Shown piece by piece: positions 27,346-37,648 of a stretch of DNA of 64,000 bases. How positions within the stretch are numbered: the first letter of the stretch is position 1; each line of letters begins with the position of its first letter. The position numbers were made by a program, and so were the translations under genes. Source of the stretch: a bacterium (GTDB taxonomy: Bacteria > Zhuqueibacterota > Zhuqueibacteria > Residuimicrobiales > Oceaniaggregativiventaceae); the NCBI GenBank assembly GCA_029565675.1, contig JAKQNP010000032.1, forward strand, positions 291,779-355,778. The letters are read 5' to 3'. The notes under the pieces were generated by a model that made no database searches, was not told the DNA's origin, and was given only the letters and a program-made list of their open reading frames with translations.

Positions 27346-28722
27346 TTAAATGGCAAAATCTTCCGGAGCGATTTTCACAGCGGAAAACCGACCGAGTTCT
27401 GTGCTGAAAAGCTGCATAATACTGCGCAGCGCCGATTCGCTCACCGCTTCAAAACGCAGAACCAGGACTGGTTGTGTATTGGAAGCACGCACAAGTCCCC
27501 ATCCGTCAGCAAATTGCACACGAACCCCGTCAATAGTATTGGTTTCATAGGCGGCAAAACGGTCGACCAATTGCTCGACAACCGCGAATTTTTCTTCATC
27601 AGCACATTCAACTCGAATCTCCGGCGTTGATTCGAATCGCGGGATCTGATCGACCAACTGCGAAAAAGAAAGCTCGCCGTCGCTGATGATCTGCATCAGT
27701 CTTCCTGAGGCGTATATCCCATCGTCATAGCCAAAGTAGTCATCTGCGAAAAACATATGGCCGGACATTTCGCCGGCAAAAGGCGCACCTTCCTGTTTCA
27801 TCTTGGCTTTCAACAACGAATGGCCAGTCTTCCACATCAACGGTTTTCCGCCAGCTTCCTTTATCACCTGCGGCAAGGCTTGTGAGCACTTGACGTCGAA
27901 AATGATCTGCGCTCCGGGCTCGCGGCGCAAAACATCGCGGCTGAAAAGTGCCAACAAGGTGTCGGCAAAAATCAGCCGGCCATTCTCATCCACCGCACCC
28001 ACCCGGTCGGCATCGCCGTCATATCCCAATCCCAAATCGGCCTTTTCCGCGATAACCCGCGCCTGCAAATCTCGCATGTACTTGGGAACAGTCGGATCGG
28101 GCAGATGATTGGGAAAGGATCCATCTGGCTCACAGTAGAGCGGCACCACCTCCATCCCCAGATCGCTCCACAGAGAAGGCGCAATTGGGCCGGCAGTGGC
28201 GTTTCCCGCATCGATCACGATTTTGAGCGACCTTTTAAAGTTAAATTTCGACTTTAACATACGGATATATTCGGGCAAAATGGCCCTGCAACGCAGCTCG
28301 CCGGGTTGAGCAACAGCATAGGAGCCTTCATCGATAATCCGCAGCAGCGACTGGATCTGCTGACCGTATATCGATCCTTGTCGATCGAGCATCTTGATGC
28401 CGTTGAATTCTATTGGATTGTGACTGCCGGTGATCATCACCCCTGCGTCTGTATCAAAATGCAGAGTGCTAAAGTAGAGGGCCGGCGTCGGGACTTGACC
28501 GACATCGATTGCCCAACAGCCGGTGCTTAACAATCCTTCAAGGAAGACGGATTGCAGATGCGCCGAGGACAAGCGCAGATCATAGCCACATGCGACCGAC
28601 GAGTAGCCTTTTTTTCGCATCAGGGTGCCAAAACTGCATCCCAGGGCTTTGACCACATCGTCGGTCAAATCGGTCGCAACAATACCGCGGATATCATATT
28701 CGCGGAAAATGGTTCTGTTCAT
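27346..28722 (-). CDS. Phosphomannomutase/phosphoglucomutase
   Basis: 458 residues from the ATG at 28722, which has GGAGGAG upstream; the long upstream frame runs antiparallel-in-frame through prmC and is not coding. Motifs of the alpha-D-phosphohexomutase family: Thr-Gly-Ser-His-Asn-Pro with the phosphorylated Ser, Gly-Tyr-Asp-Gly-Asp-Ala-Asp-Arg for metal, Gly-Glu-Met-Ser-Gly-His for sugar, and Arg-Ala-Ser-Asn-Thr-Gln-Pro at the phosphate-binding end. It interconverts hexose 1- and 6-phosphates for envelope sugar synthesis. Confidence 0.92.
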   Translation of the reverse strand: MNRTIFREYDIRGIVATDLTDDVVKALGCSFGTLMRKKGYSSVACGYDLRLSSAHLQSVFLEGLLSTGCWAIDVGQVPTPALYFSTLHFDTDAGVMITGSHNPIEFNGIKMLDRQGSIYGQQIQSLLRIIDEGSYAVAQPGELRCRAILPEYIRMLKSKFNFKRSLKIVIDAGNATAGPIAPSLWSDLGMEVVPLYCEPDGSFPNHLPDPTVPKYMRDLQARVIAEKADLGLGYDGDADRVGAVDENGRLIFADTLLALFSRDVLRREPGAQIIFDVKCSQALPQVIKEAGGKPLMWKTGHSLLKAKMKQEGAPFAGEMSGHMFFADDYFGYDDGIYASGRLMQIISDGELSFSQLVDQIPRFESTPEIRVECADEEKFAVVEQLVDRFAAYETNTIDGVRVQFADGWGLVRASNTQPVLVLRFEAVSESALRSIMQLFSTELGRFSAVKIAPEDFAI

Positions 28723-28747
28723 GCACTCCTCCGCACAAGCTATCTTC

Positions 28748-29638
28748 TTATCTCTCGCCGATGCGCAACTCCAAAACTCGATCCTTGCCGGCCAAATCCT
28801 GCAGAACAACGATTTCCTTGAATGGACTTGCAGAAAAACAGAGCTGTGCCGCCGCCATATCGGCGCCGATCTCCAGCAGAGCAATCCCGCGCGGCCGCAG
28901 CAGCGCGGGTAAAAGCCGGGCAAACAAGCAATAGTGCTCGAGCCCGTCCTGTTGGGCGACCAGAGCCGACCGCGGTTCATACCGGCGAATTTCCTCAGCC
29001 AATTCTGGAAATTCGCGTTCACTGATGTATGGCGGATTGCTGAGCACCAAATCAAAGGAATTCAAACAGCTCGCTGGCCAGGGTGAGGTCATGTCCTGCA
29101 GGATAAATTCAATACGATCCTCGAGATGGTGCCTGGCAGCATTTTGCCTGGCCACCTCAAGTGCCGCAGCGGATTGGTCGATTGCCGTAAGGTGGATTTG
29201 CGGCTGATAATGAGCCAGTGCAACCGCAATCGCTCCTGACCCTGTACCGATATCCAAAACACGGGGCGGATCGCCATCCCCCCATTCGCTCTGACAGAGT
29301 TGTCGCGCTCGTTCGACCAGAACTTCCGTTTCAGGGCGGGGAATGAGGACAGCGGGCGAAACGGTCATCGGCAAGGACATAAACTCTGTCTCGCCGATCA
29401 GGTATTGCAGAGGACAGTGTTCAAGGCGTTTGCGGAACAAAAGTTTGAACCGGGATAATTCTTCAGCGTTCAGCGGGCGATCATGTTGAAGGTAGAGTTG
29501 GATGCGAGAAAAGCCGAGCACATGGGCCAGCAGCCTTTCCGCCTCTAGCCGGCTGTTGTCGAACCCCTTTTCTCGCAGATATTCTGCACTCCACTGAATC
29601 AGGGATACGGTCGTCCAGTGTTTGACGGCAGTTTCCAT
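28748..29638 (-). CDS. prmC: Peptide chain release factor N5-glutamine methyltransferase
   Basis: 296 residues. The SAM site Val-Leu-Asp-Ile-Gly-Thr-Gly-Ser-Gly-Ala-Ile and the catalytic Asn-Pro-Pro-Tyr are present, with the N-terminal helical domain of PrmC. It methylates the GGQ glutamine of release factors. Its ATG overlaps the prfA stop codon by one base (TGATG), so the enzyme is translated right after its substrate RF1. Confidence 0.96.
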   Translation of the reverse strand: METAVKHWTTVSLIQWSAEYLREKGFDNSRLEAERLLAHVLGFSRIQLYLQHDRPLNAEELSRFKLLFRKRLEHCPLQYLIGETEFMSLPMTVSPAVLIPRPETEVLVERARQLCQSEWGDGDPPRVLDIGTGSGAIAVALAHYQPQIHLTAIDQSAAALEVARQNAARHHLEDRIEFILQDMTSPWPASCLNSFDLVLSNPPYISEREFPELAEEIRRYEPRSALVAQQDGLEHYCLFARLLPALLRPRGIALLEIGADMAAAQLCFSASPFKEIVVLQDLAGKDRVLELRIGER

Positions 29639-30708
29639 CAGGTCATCGCTTTTAATTGTTCGCTGCGATCGACCAACTGCAGATGCGATATAAATTCATC
29701 AAGGTCGCCCAACAAGATTTCTTCCAGCCTATACAAGGTCAAACCGATGCGGTGGTCGGTCACGCGATTCTGGGGGTAATTATAGGTGCGGATTTTGGCG
29801 CTGCGATCGCCAGTGCTGACCATAGAACGCCGCTCAGCCGACAGCTTTTCTTGTTCTTCGTCCGACGCCTTTTCGTAGAGGCGAGCCCGCAGCACCTTGA
29901 GTGCTTTGGCCTTGTTCTTGTGTTGTGATTTTTCATCCTGGCAGGTCACAACCATGCCGGTAGGAATATGGGTGATTCGCACGGCTGAATCGGTGGTGTT
30001 GACGCTCTGCCCACCGGGTCCGGAAGAGCGAAAAACATCGATTCGCAAATCATGCGGATCGATCTGAATATCGAGTTCTTCCGCTTCTGGCAAGACCGCC
30101 ACTGAAGCGGCGGATGTGTGGATGCGCCCGCTGGCTTCGGTCACCGGCACCCGCTGCACCCGATGCACACCGCCTTCATATTTCAGTGTTCCATAGGCTT
30201 GCTTGCCCGTCACCAAAAAGATGATTTCCCGAACTCCACCAATGCCTTGCGGATTTGAACTCAACACTTCCACTTTCCATTGATTCCGTTCCGCAAGACG
30301 CTGATACATGCGAAAGAGCTCGCCAGCGAACAAACCAGCTTCTTCGCCCCCTGTTCCGGCACGGATCTCGATAACGGCGTTGCGGCTATCGCGCGGATCT
30401 CTGGGCAGCATCTGATATTTGATCTCCTCTTCCAGCTCCGTGCTCTTCGCCTGCAATTCTTTCAATTCAATGCTTGCCATTTCGACCAATTCCGGATCAT
30501 TGTCACCGTGCAGCAATTCCTCGTTGCCGCGGATTTGCTCCTGAATCTTTTTGTAATGCAGATAAAGCTCGACAATTCCCGCCAACTCGCTTTCTTCTTT
30601 GGCCAATTCCTTATATCGGCCGGGATTGCCAAAAACCGCAGGATCGGCGAGCAGCTCTTGCAATTGTTTGGAGCGCGCTGCGATTTTTTCCAACTTTGCG
30701 GGCAACAT
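29638..30708 (-). CDS. prfA: Peptide chain release factor 1
   Basis: 356 residues from the ATG at 30708, preceded by a GAGGATTAGGG stretch; 22 extra upstream codons are open but unsupported. The GGQ motif (Ser-Gly-Pro-Gly-Gly-Gln-Ser-Val-Asn-Thr) and the PxT stop-codon reading motif (Val-Pro-Val-Thr-Glu) identify RF1, which ends translation at UAA and UAG. It follows rpmE after a terminator hairpin. Confidence 0.96.
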   Translation of the reverse strand: MLPAKLEKIAARSKQLQELLADPAVFGNPGRYKELAKEESELAGIVELYLHYKKIQEQIRGNEELLHGDNDPELVEMASIELKELQAKSTELEEEIKYQMLPRDPRDSRNAVIEIRAGTGGEEAGLFAGELFRMYQRLAERNQWKVEVLSSNPQGIGGVREIIFLVTGKQAYGTLKYEGGVHRVQRVPVTEASGRIHTSAASVAVLPEAEELDIQIDPHDLRIDVFRSSGPGGQSVNTTDSAVRITHIPTGMVVTCQDEKSQHKNKAKALKVLRARLYEKASDEEQEKLSAERRSMVSTGDRSAKIRTYNYPQNRVTDHRIGLTLYRLEEILLGDLDEFISHLQLVDRSEQLKAMT

Positions 30709-30737
30709 AACCCTAATCCTCGTGAACGGCTTAAAAT

Positions 30738-30782
30738 AAAAAAACGGAATGCTCCCGCTGTTGGGGAATCGCAATTCCGTTC
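30738..30782 (-). terminator. Rho-independent terminator between rpmE and prfA
   Basis: On the minus strand AACGGAAT pairs with ATTCCGTT around an inner CCCC/GGGAG part, then seven T follow. It begins about 20 bases after the rpmE stop codon. prfA must have its own promoter or depend on readthrough. Confidence 0.82.
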
Positions 30783-30801
30783 TCAGTTTGTGGAACGATA
30801 G

Positions 30802-31023
30802 CTATGACTGTTTAGCTGTGTCCTGTTCCAAACCGTATTTGCGACGGTACTTATCGACACGACCCGCAGTATCGATAAATTTTTGCTTTCCGGTAAAAAA
30901 TGGGTGGCACTGTGAACAGATTTCAACTTTAAGATCGCCAACAGTGGAGTGGGTTTGAAAAGAATTCCCACATGCACAAGTGACCGTACCCAGCTTGTAT
31001 TCCGGATGAATACCTTTTTTCAA
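30802..31023 (-). CDS. rpmE: Ribosomal protein bL31, zinc-binding form
   Basis: 73 residues from a TTG at 31023 that follows a full AGGAGGT. The start Lys-Lys-Gly-Ile-His-Pro-Glu-Tyr is typical of bL31. The zinc ligands are present (Cys-Ala-Cys-Gly-Asn near residue 16 and [10 protein letters not shown]), so this is the C+ form that can act as a zinc reserve. A promoter at 31292-31320 and a long structured leader precede it. Confidence 0.96.
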   Translation of the reverse strand: MKKGIHPEYKLGTVTCACGNSFQTHSTVGDLKVEICSQCHPFFTGKQKFIDTAGRVDKYRRKYGLEQDTAKQS

Positions 31024-31058
31024 GATACCACCTCCTGTAAGAGATCACTATTGCCCTG

Positions 31059-31081
31059 GATTCGGTGCGCAGCACCGGATC
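31059..31081. repeat. Palindrome nearest the rpmE start
   Basis: GATTCGGTGC and GCACCGGATC are separated by GCA; one mismatch in ten. The core ATTCGGTGC-N3-GCACCG is shared with the palindrome at 56655-56683. It lies 36 bases upstream of the rpmE TTG. Confidence 0.75.
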
Positions 31082-31114
31082 TCGTATAAAATCAATCTGA
31101 TAGCAACGCACAGA

Positions 31115-31266
31115 GGGTGACAGGTGCCCATTTCACAACCGCAGAAAAAACAAGAGATTGAATGTTTTTTGATTCGGTTAACACCGAATCTGGGTGAAAG
31201 GCGCCCTCTTCGCAACCGCATAAAGAATAAGCGGTTATATTATTTGGATTCGATTAACTCCGAATC
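31115..31266. repeat. Tandem imperfect 77-bp repeat in the rpmE leader
   Basis: Unit A (31115-31190) and unit B (31192-31266) each begin GGGTGA and end in a 20-base palindrome: GATTCGGTTAACACCGAATC in A, GATTCGATTAACTCCGAATC in B. The first 40 bases of the two units match at about 32 positions. Unit A also holds a longer A/T-rich middle. Confidence 0.8.
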
Positions 31267-31291
31267 TGGTTATTTCTTATTATTAGCATAA

Positions 31292-31320
31292 AATATACAA
31301 AAATAATCGTAGATATGCAA
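31292..31320 (-). promoter_or_regulatory. rpmE: Candidate sigma70-type promoter of rpmE
   Basis: On the minus strand TTGCAT (31320-31315) and TATATT (31297-31292) with a 17-base spacer, giving a leader of about 260 nt before the rpmE TTG. Confidence 0.62.
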
Positions 31321-31477
31321 CACTCATTTTGAAAATGCACAATTCTAGGATAAAACAATTCCGGCAAGTCCAATTCTCGTCCTTTGGCATTGCGACCCAA
31401 TTTGAGCCGCCCCGCAACACCCGTTTTTTCATAGGGCGTGCTCAGGAGGTGGCGCTTTGCAACTTGAGTTTACAGGA

Positions 31478-32725
<1,248 letters not shown>

Positions 32726-33301
32726 TTATGGCCTCGTGTTGGTTTTCCTCAGGTTAGACAAATTCATGCTCAGAAAATTGAAAATTTGATGCTGTGCCAA
32801 CAGGGCACATGCGAAATTTGCTGGGGATGCTGTTCACTTGCGCAGTAAATGCTATCTCTCTATTGATGCAAACGCCAAATCCCTATACCGGATCAATTGA
32901 TTAAGCAGAGAAACGGCGTGACAAGAACACTCGGTGAGGTGTATGGACGGCTCCATGCACCGATGAATGTCTAAAGAAGAATGAGTTTTCATTACCCCTT
33001 TTGAGAGCACCGCCGGAAATGAGCCTTGGTGCATACCTGCAACAAATTAGACGAGCACTGATTTCCCTTTAACTAATACTCGAGTCAGAATAAAAGACTC
33101 ATCTTCACGCCAATCGTCAACTTTGCCTTGCGCGCAAAAGCCCTTCCACTAAGGCATTTCCCCCAATAAAACAATAGGGCGGTTTTGCGCGATAATGCAA
33201 AGGAACAATCCGTCTGTTTTCCGACTGGTGAAGATCCTATGGTGTGGATTGAAAGAGGTATTGCAGGCGAATTACTCCTCAATATAACCATACAATGCGA
33301 A
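32726..33301 (-). promoter_or_regulatory. Long non-coding leader of rho
   Basis: 576 bases between folC and rho without a recognisable gene. Starting from the promoter at 33281-33309 the rho transcript would carry about 550 nt of leader. A small hairpin TGTGCC/GGCACA is seen about 32797-32818. A 68-codon open frame from an ATG inside the promoter (stop near 33086) has no homology that I recognise. Confidence 0.55.
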
Positions 33302-33309
33302 TTAGTCAA
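33281..33309 (-). promoter_or_regulatory. rho: Candidate sigma70-type promoter upstream of rho
   Basis: On the minus strand TTGACT (33309-33304) and TATATT (33286-33281) with a 17-base spacer, the same boxes as the promoter before tRNA-Glu. It overlaps the stop codon of folC. Confidence 0.68.
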
Positions 33310-34621
33310 TATTTTTTCGCAATAAAGGCGCGGTTTGATTTTTAAAATCATACCCTGCGGTCTGAGCGACCACAAAATGCGACCCCGTAACACAGATGGT
33401 TCGCGTCTGGTGCAAGACCGGGCGGGTTGCAGCAACCCGATAGGCCTGAGGAAAATCCTCCATCACCGTGCTGGACAACCCCATGCTCCGACAGACATCG
33501 TGCAATTTCTCTACCGCAAGAGCGCGCGGATGATCGATCGGCAGCAAGAAGAGCTGTTCAGCTGCTCTACCGATAGACCGCAGGATGCTTCGATAATCTT
33601 TGTCCGCCAGGACCCCAAAAATAAACAGGATCGAAGTGTGACCATAATAGCGCTTCAGATTGTAACACAGTCGATCGATAGAGCCCGGGTTGTGGGCGAC
33701 GTCCAGCAAAGTACAGGGATCATCAGACACTTTTTCAAAACGTCCCGGCCAGCGGACCTGGGCCAGACCAGACACAATTTGCTGTTCCGTGGGGAATCCA
33801 TTGGCGCGGCAAAAAGAACAGGCCGTCGCCGATGCCAACAAACTGTTCGCCACCTGATGCGCCCCACCCAAAGGCAGTTCGATTGCAGCATGTAAGCCCA
33901 GATCACAATCACAGACAAATCTTGAACTGTGGGCAGCCATCGCCAAACGAGAAACGCAGCAGATTTTATCCGCCTCAATCAGTTCGCTGCCGCGTTCCCG
34001 ACAAATATTTTCCACCACCGATCGCGCGACCGGTTTCAACCGGCCAATTGTACAAGGACGTTGCGGTTTGATGATACCTGCCTTTTCGCGGGCAATCTCT
34101 TCCAGCGTGTTGCCAAGGTGTTGAGTATGATCCCATCCAATATCTGTAATGACCGAAACTTCAGGTGTCACGACATTGGTCGCATCCAGGCGTCCACCCA
34201 AGCCGACCTCGAGAATTGCAATCTGCACACCCGCCTGCCGAAAAGAATAGAATGCAAGTGCTGTTATGGCTTCGAAAAAAGTGCTCTCATATTCGACCAG
34301 AATGGGAGCCAGCCGATTGATGGCGGCACAAAAGGCATCCGCATCAACTTTTTGCCCGTCAATGCGGATACGCTCGCGCACATCGTACAAATGCGGCGAA
34401 GTAAACAAACCAACTCTTTTCGATGTTTGGCGAAAGATCGACTCGAGCATCGCAGCGGTTGAACCTTTGCCGTTGGTTCCCCCAACAACTATGGATTGAA
34501 AAGCTTTTTGCGGATCATTGAGGCGGCGTAAAATTTCGGCAATTCGTTCGAGCCCAAGTTTCCAGCCAAACGCTTCGCGGCTGTAAAGAAATTCAATCGC
34601 CTCTTGATAGGTCAAGTCCAT
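33302..34621 (-). CDS. folC: Folylpolyglutamate synthase/dihydrofolate synthase
   Basis: 439 residues. The ATP loop Gly-Gly-Thr-Asn-Gly-Lys-Gly-Ser, then Thr-Ser-Pro-His-Leu, Glu-Val-Gly-Leu-Gly-Gly-Arg-Leu-Asp-Ala-Thr-Asn, and Asp-Val-Ala-His-Asn-Pro-Gly are the FolC signatures. It adds glutamate to folates and may also make dihydrofolate. It follows the beta-propeller gene by 7 bases and ends the tight minus-strand run that begins with the PLP enzyme at 48411. Confidence 0.94.
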   Translation of the reverse strand: MDLTYQEAIEFLYSREAFGWKLGLERIAEILRRLNDPQKAFQSIVVGGTNGKGSTAAMLESIFRQTSKRVGLFTSPHLYDVRERIRIDGQKVDADAFCAAINRLAPILVEYESTFFEAITALAFYSFRQAGVQIAILEVGLGGRLDATNVVTPEVSVITDIGWDHTQHLGNTLEEIAREKAGIIKPQRPCTIGRLKPVARSVVENICRERGSELIEADKICCVSRLAMAAHSSRFVCDCDLGLHAAIELPLGGAHQVANSLLASATACSFCRANGFPTEQQIVSGLAQVRWPGRFEKVSDDPCTLLDVAHNPGSIDRLCYNLKRYYGHTSILFIFGVLADKDYRSILRSIGRAAEQLFLLPIDHPRALAVEKLHDVCRSMGLSSTVMEDFPQAYRVAATRPVLHQTRTICVTGSHFVVAQTAGYDFKNQTAPLLRKNID

Positions 34622-34628
34622 TTCAGCC

Positions 34629-36308
34629 TCAATCGATCCGACCAGGTGAGTTCCAATAGAAAAGCGTCAAGCCACCTTCACCGCCAAACCAGATGTAATC
34701 TTCATCCAGACAAATTGCATAGATCGCAGAGGCTGGCAAACCATCCTCAACTCCATAGTGGATCCAGCGGTCGGAGCGCCGATCGAAGCGCCGTACACCA
34801 TCCGCAGTGGCCGCCCAGACTCCATACTCATCCGCCAAAAGGCGATAAACTCGTAAATTTGACTCGTACAACCGCGCCGGTGGGGGCAACCACTCCTTTT
34901 TCTGCGAGTCCAGTGCGGCGACACCCTCTTCGGTCGCAAACCAGATTTCATCGCCAAAACTGGAAATGGCATAGGTTTCCTGATTTGATGGCCCGGCTGC
35001 ACCTTTAAAAAACCCACCTTCACCGGTTGCGATATCATAGACATAGATTCCAAACTCGGTGGCAATCCACAGCAAATTCTCCTGCTTTTCCAGGTCGTAG
35101 ATAAAAAGATTGCTCAAAGCGGCATGCATCACAGGGCGAATTTGCAGCGAATCGGTTCCCACCGTCTTTTTAACCACCCGCGAAACGCCGCCCGCCGTTG
35201 CCACCCAAATCGAGGAATCGTCGACAACAATATCCTGCACCCAATCATCGATAAGATTGTCGACCTGCGTGCAGGTCCGCCAAATCTGTTTTTGCCGATC
35301 ATAACGTGTCAAACCACCGCGTGAACCAAACCAAACCGTCTCACCGTCAACCGCAATGCTGCTGATTTCATCCTGATAAAATCCGGTGATCAGGCGAGGT
35401 TCAAAATATTCAGGTTCTCCTTCACCCGGATTCCAGACAGTGATGCCGGAAGTTTGCGGATCAGTCTGCGCTCCAGCCAGCCACAGGCGATCACCGTCAA
35501 CTGCGATGGCACCCACCTTTGAACTCCAAAGCCCAAAAGGCAACATTTCCAGATTATAATTCTGCAAATTGCCGCGCCCAGCTCCCAATCCCCAGGTGCC
35601 AATCCATAAATTTTGCCAGCTGTCCTCTGCCCAGGCTGTGAGCGGCCAGGAACGCAGACGTCCATCATCGACGGTCAACTCATCTGCGTCAAAAAGGTAA
35701 TGCATCGGCATAAAAAAAGTCGGCATGTCGACAGCAGACTGTGCTTTTTCGCTGTGCCAAATGATCTCTTTGCTGAAATCAATAGCGTCCACCCGAGAAA
35801 AGAACGCCCCATACGCTTCTGAAACCAGGACTTCCTGCCGCGAGGTCAACAGATAGACCTGGCGATCATCAGAAAAACCAACTGCGGAAATTTTTGCCGG
35901 AAAAATTCCAAGCTCGTCAAAATAGGCATTGGTCCAATAGTTGGACGCCGGATCGAGATAGCAGATGGCGCGTTCGGTAACCGCCCATACATAACCTGTA
36001 TTGTTGTCTAAAGCAGCGATTTTGACGTCATTGTCCGCCAGGCCGCTGCTCACTGTCCAGGGGCTCTCCCATCCATTGCGGAAAAAATTGTAGCGGCAAA
36101 TTCCACCGGTGGTGGCAAAATAGATGCATTCTTGCCCGATTGAGACACTGCGAATAAAGCGGGTGGTGGAAAAAGTAATCCAGTCACCAGGGCGGTAATC
36201 CTTGTTCGAACCGCGAATTCGGACGTCATTCTCTCCAATCACTGCCGACGAAAAGAGCGCGACGGCCAGCAACCCCACTCGCATAACAAGTCTCGTTTTT
36301 TGTGTCAC
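34629..36308 (-). CDS. Exported beta-propeller protein (sensor-type propeller repeats)
   Basis: 559 residues with an N-terminal signal segment (about 8-24). At least eight repeats of the two-component-regulator propeller kind are visible, each with a Trp-Phe/Ala-Gly/Ala-Thr-like turn, for example Val-Trp-Phe-Gly-Ser-Arg-Gly-Gly-Leu-Thr-Arg-Tyr and Ile-Trp-Val-Ala-Thr-Ala-Gly-Gly-Val-Ser-Arg. No histidine kinase or membrane domain follows, so it is a stand-alone propeller, probably periplasmic. Its ATG overlaps the hflX stop by 4 bases. Ligand unknown. Confidence 0.75.
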   Translation of the reverse strand: MTQKTRLVMRVGLLAVALFSSAVIGENDVRIRGSNKDYRPGDWITFSTTRFIRSVSIGQECIYFATTGGICRYNFFRNGWESPWTVSSGLADNDVKIAALDNNTGYVWAVTERAICYLDPASNYWTNAYFDELGIFPAKISAVGFSDDRQVYLLTSRQEVLVSEAYGAFFSRVDAIDFSKEIIWHSEKAQSAVDMPTFFMPMHYLFDADELTVDDGRLRSWPLTAWAEDSWQNLWIGTWGLGAGRGNLQNYNLEMLPFGLWSSKVGAIAVDGDRLWLAGAQTDPQTSGITVWNPGEGEPEYFEPRLITGFYQDEISSIAVDGETVWFGSRGGLTRYDRQKQIWRTCTQVDNLIDDWVQDIVVDDSSIWVATAGGVSRVVKKTVGTDSLQIRPVMHAALSNLFIYDLEKQENLLWIATEFGIYVYDIATGEGGFFKGAAGPSNQETYAISSFGDEIWFATEEGVAALDSQKKEWLPPPARLYESNLRVYRLLADEYGVWAATADGVRRFDRRSDRWIHYGVEDGLPASAIYAICLDEDYIWFGGEGGLTLFYWNSPGRID

Positions 36309-37648
36309 TCTCTATCCTTTCCTGTGGTTGTCGGACTTGGGCTGCCGGAAGACTTGATAATTCCAGATGGCTCTTTTTCTTTTGCCGCTGCTTGCACAAG
36401 CCGCCGAACCTTGTTGGCATTGTTGGGAGCCACCCGGGCTTTGATATGTGCCTGATCATCAACATAGTCAACTTGCAGAATCTGTGCGCTTTGGTAGAGC
36501 CGCCCGATAATATCGCTGCGGGTCAACGGCACGGTTAAGTCGATTTCTTCGGCCGTTTGTTCGGCATACTGCAACAAGCGCTGCCGCAACTCCTGCATGA
36601 AAATCCCGCGCTGCGCAGAGACAAAAACACTTGGAGTGTATTTTTCTCGCATTCGTTCGATCAATCCGGTCTTCTCGATGAGATCGATCTTGTTGAACAC
36701 ATGCAGGATCGGTTTTTCCGCTGCCTGCAGTTCTTTAAGCACCGTGTTGACCGCCGCAATCTGTTCTTCAAACTGGGGATGGGCAAGATCGATGATGTGC
36801 AAGAGCAAATCAGCTTCCAGAGTTTCTTCCAAGGTGCTGCGAAAGGAAGCGACCAGGTGGTGCGGCAGTTTGCGGATAAAACCCACGGTATCGATGAGCA
36901 AAATATCCCGCTTGTCGCTGTTTTCGATCGCACGAACAGTGGCGTCAAGAGTGGCAAACAATTGATCCTCGACCAAAACGTGCGCGTCGGTCAAAGCGTT
37001 CAGCAAAGTGGACTTGCCGACATTGGTATAGCCGACCAAAGCCACACGAAATGCGTTTTGGCGATTTTTACGCTGTGTTTTGCGCTGTTTGGCGATCCGC
37101 AGCAGTTCACGCTCCAAAACCGCAATTCGATTTCGGATCAAGCGACGGTCCGTCTCGAGCTGCATCTCACCTGGACCCCGCACTCCGATTCCTCCGACCT
37201 GCCTCTCCAAATGTTTCCATTGTCGAGTCAAGCGCGGCAACAGATACTTCAACTGTGCCAATTCTACCTGAGTACGAGCTTCCCGGGTCTGTGCATGTTT
37301 GGCAAAAATATCCAAAATCAAACCGCTTCGATCGATGACCTTTACACCGCACACCTCTTCGACATTCTTGGCCTGCGCGGGCGAAAGATCATCGTCAAAA
37401 ATCAACATGTCGACGTGAAGATCGGTGACCATCTCGGCGATTTGTTTCACTTTGCCGCGACCGATAAAAAAAGTTTTGTCCACATGGTGGCGCTCTTGGA
37501 TGACCCTTTCGACAACCTCGGCGCCAGCAGTCTGGGCCAACATTGCGAGCTCGTCTAAAGTGTCGTTCGATTGCCAGCGGTTTTGACCCGATCTGACGAC
37601 CCCGATCAGAATCGCGCTTTCTCGATCTTGATGTTCAGTTTTGATCAT
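36305..37648 (-). CDS. hflX: GTPase HflX
   Basis: 447 residues. The HflX N-terminal domain (Ala-Gly-Ala-Glu-Val-Val, Gly-Lys-Gly-Lys-Val) is followed by a coiled-coil region and the G domain: Gly-Tyr-Thr-Asn-Val-Gly-Lys-Ser-Thr-Leu near residue 204, Asp-Thr-Val-Gly-Phe-Ile, and Asn-Lys-Ile-Asp. It splits stalled ribosomes in other bacteria. Overlaps by 4 bases with both neighbours suggest coupled translation. Confidence 0.95.
   Translation of the reverse strand: MIKTEHQDRESAILIGVVRSGQNRWQSNDTLDELAMLAQTAGAEVVERVIQERHHVDKTFFIGRGKVKQIAEMVTDLHVDMLIFDDDLSPAQAKNVEEVCGVKVIDRSGLILDIFAKHAQTREARTQVELAQLKYLLPRLTRQWKHLERQVGGIGVRGPGEMQLETDRRLIRNRIAVLERELLRIAKQRKTQRKNRQNAFRVALVGYTNVGKSTLLNALTDAHVLVEDQLFATLDATVRAIENSDKRDILLIDTVGFIRKLPHHLVASFRSTLEETLEADLLLHIIDLAHPQFEEQIAAVNTVLKELQAAEKPILHVFNKIDLIEKTGLIERMREKYTPSVFVSAQRGIFMQELRQRLLQYAEQTAEEIDLTVPLTRSDIIGRLYQSAQILQVDYVDDQAHIKARVAPNNANKVRRLVQAAAKEKEPSGIIKSSGSPSPTTTGKDRE

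Larger units (their letters stand above)
31024..31477 (-). promoter_or_regulatory. rpmE leader and rho-rpmE intergenic region
   Basis: 454 bases without a gene. It contains the candidate rpmE promoter (31292-31320), a leader of about 260 nt with three GATTCGG-type palindromes and a tandem 77-bp duplication, and between 31321 and 31477 the untranslated end of rho. No recognisable open frame was found in it. Confidence 0.6.

Noticed and set aside
33086..33292. 68-codon open frame in the rho leader on the minus strand
   Set aside because: Its ATG lies inside the promoter, so it would not be in the transcript, and composition is not protein-like.
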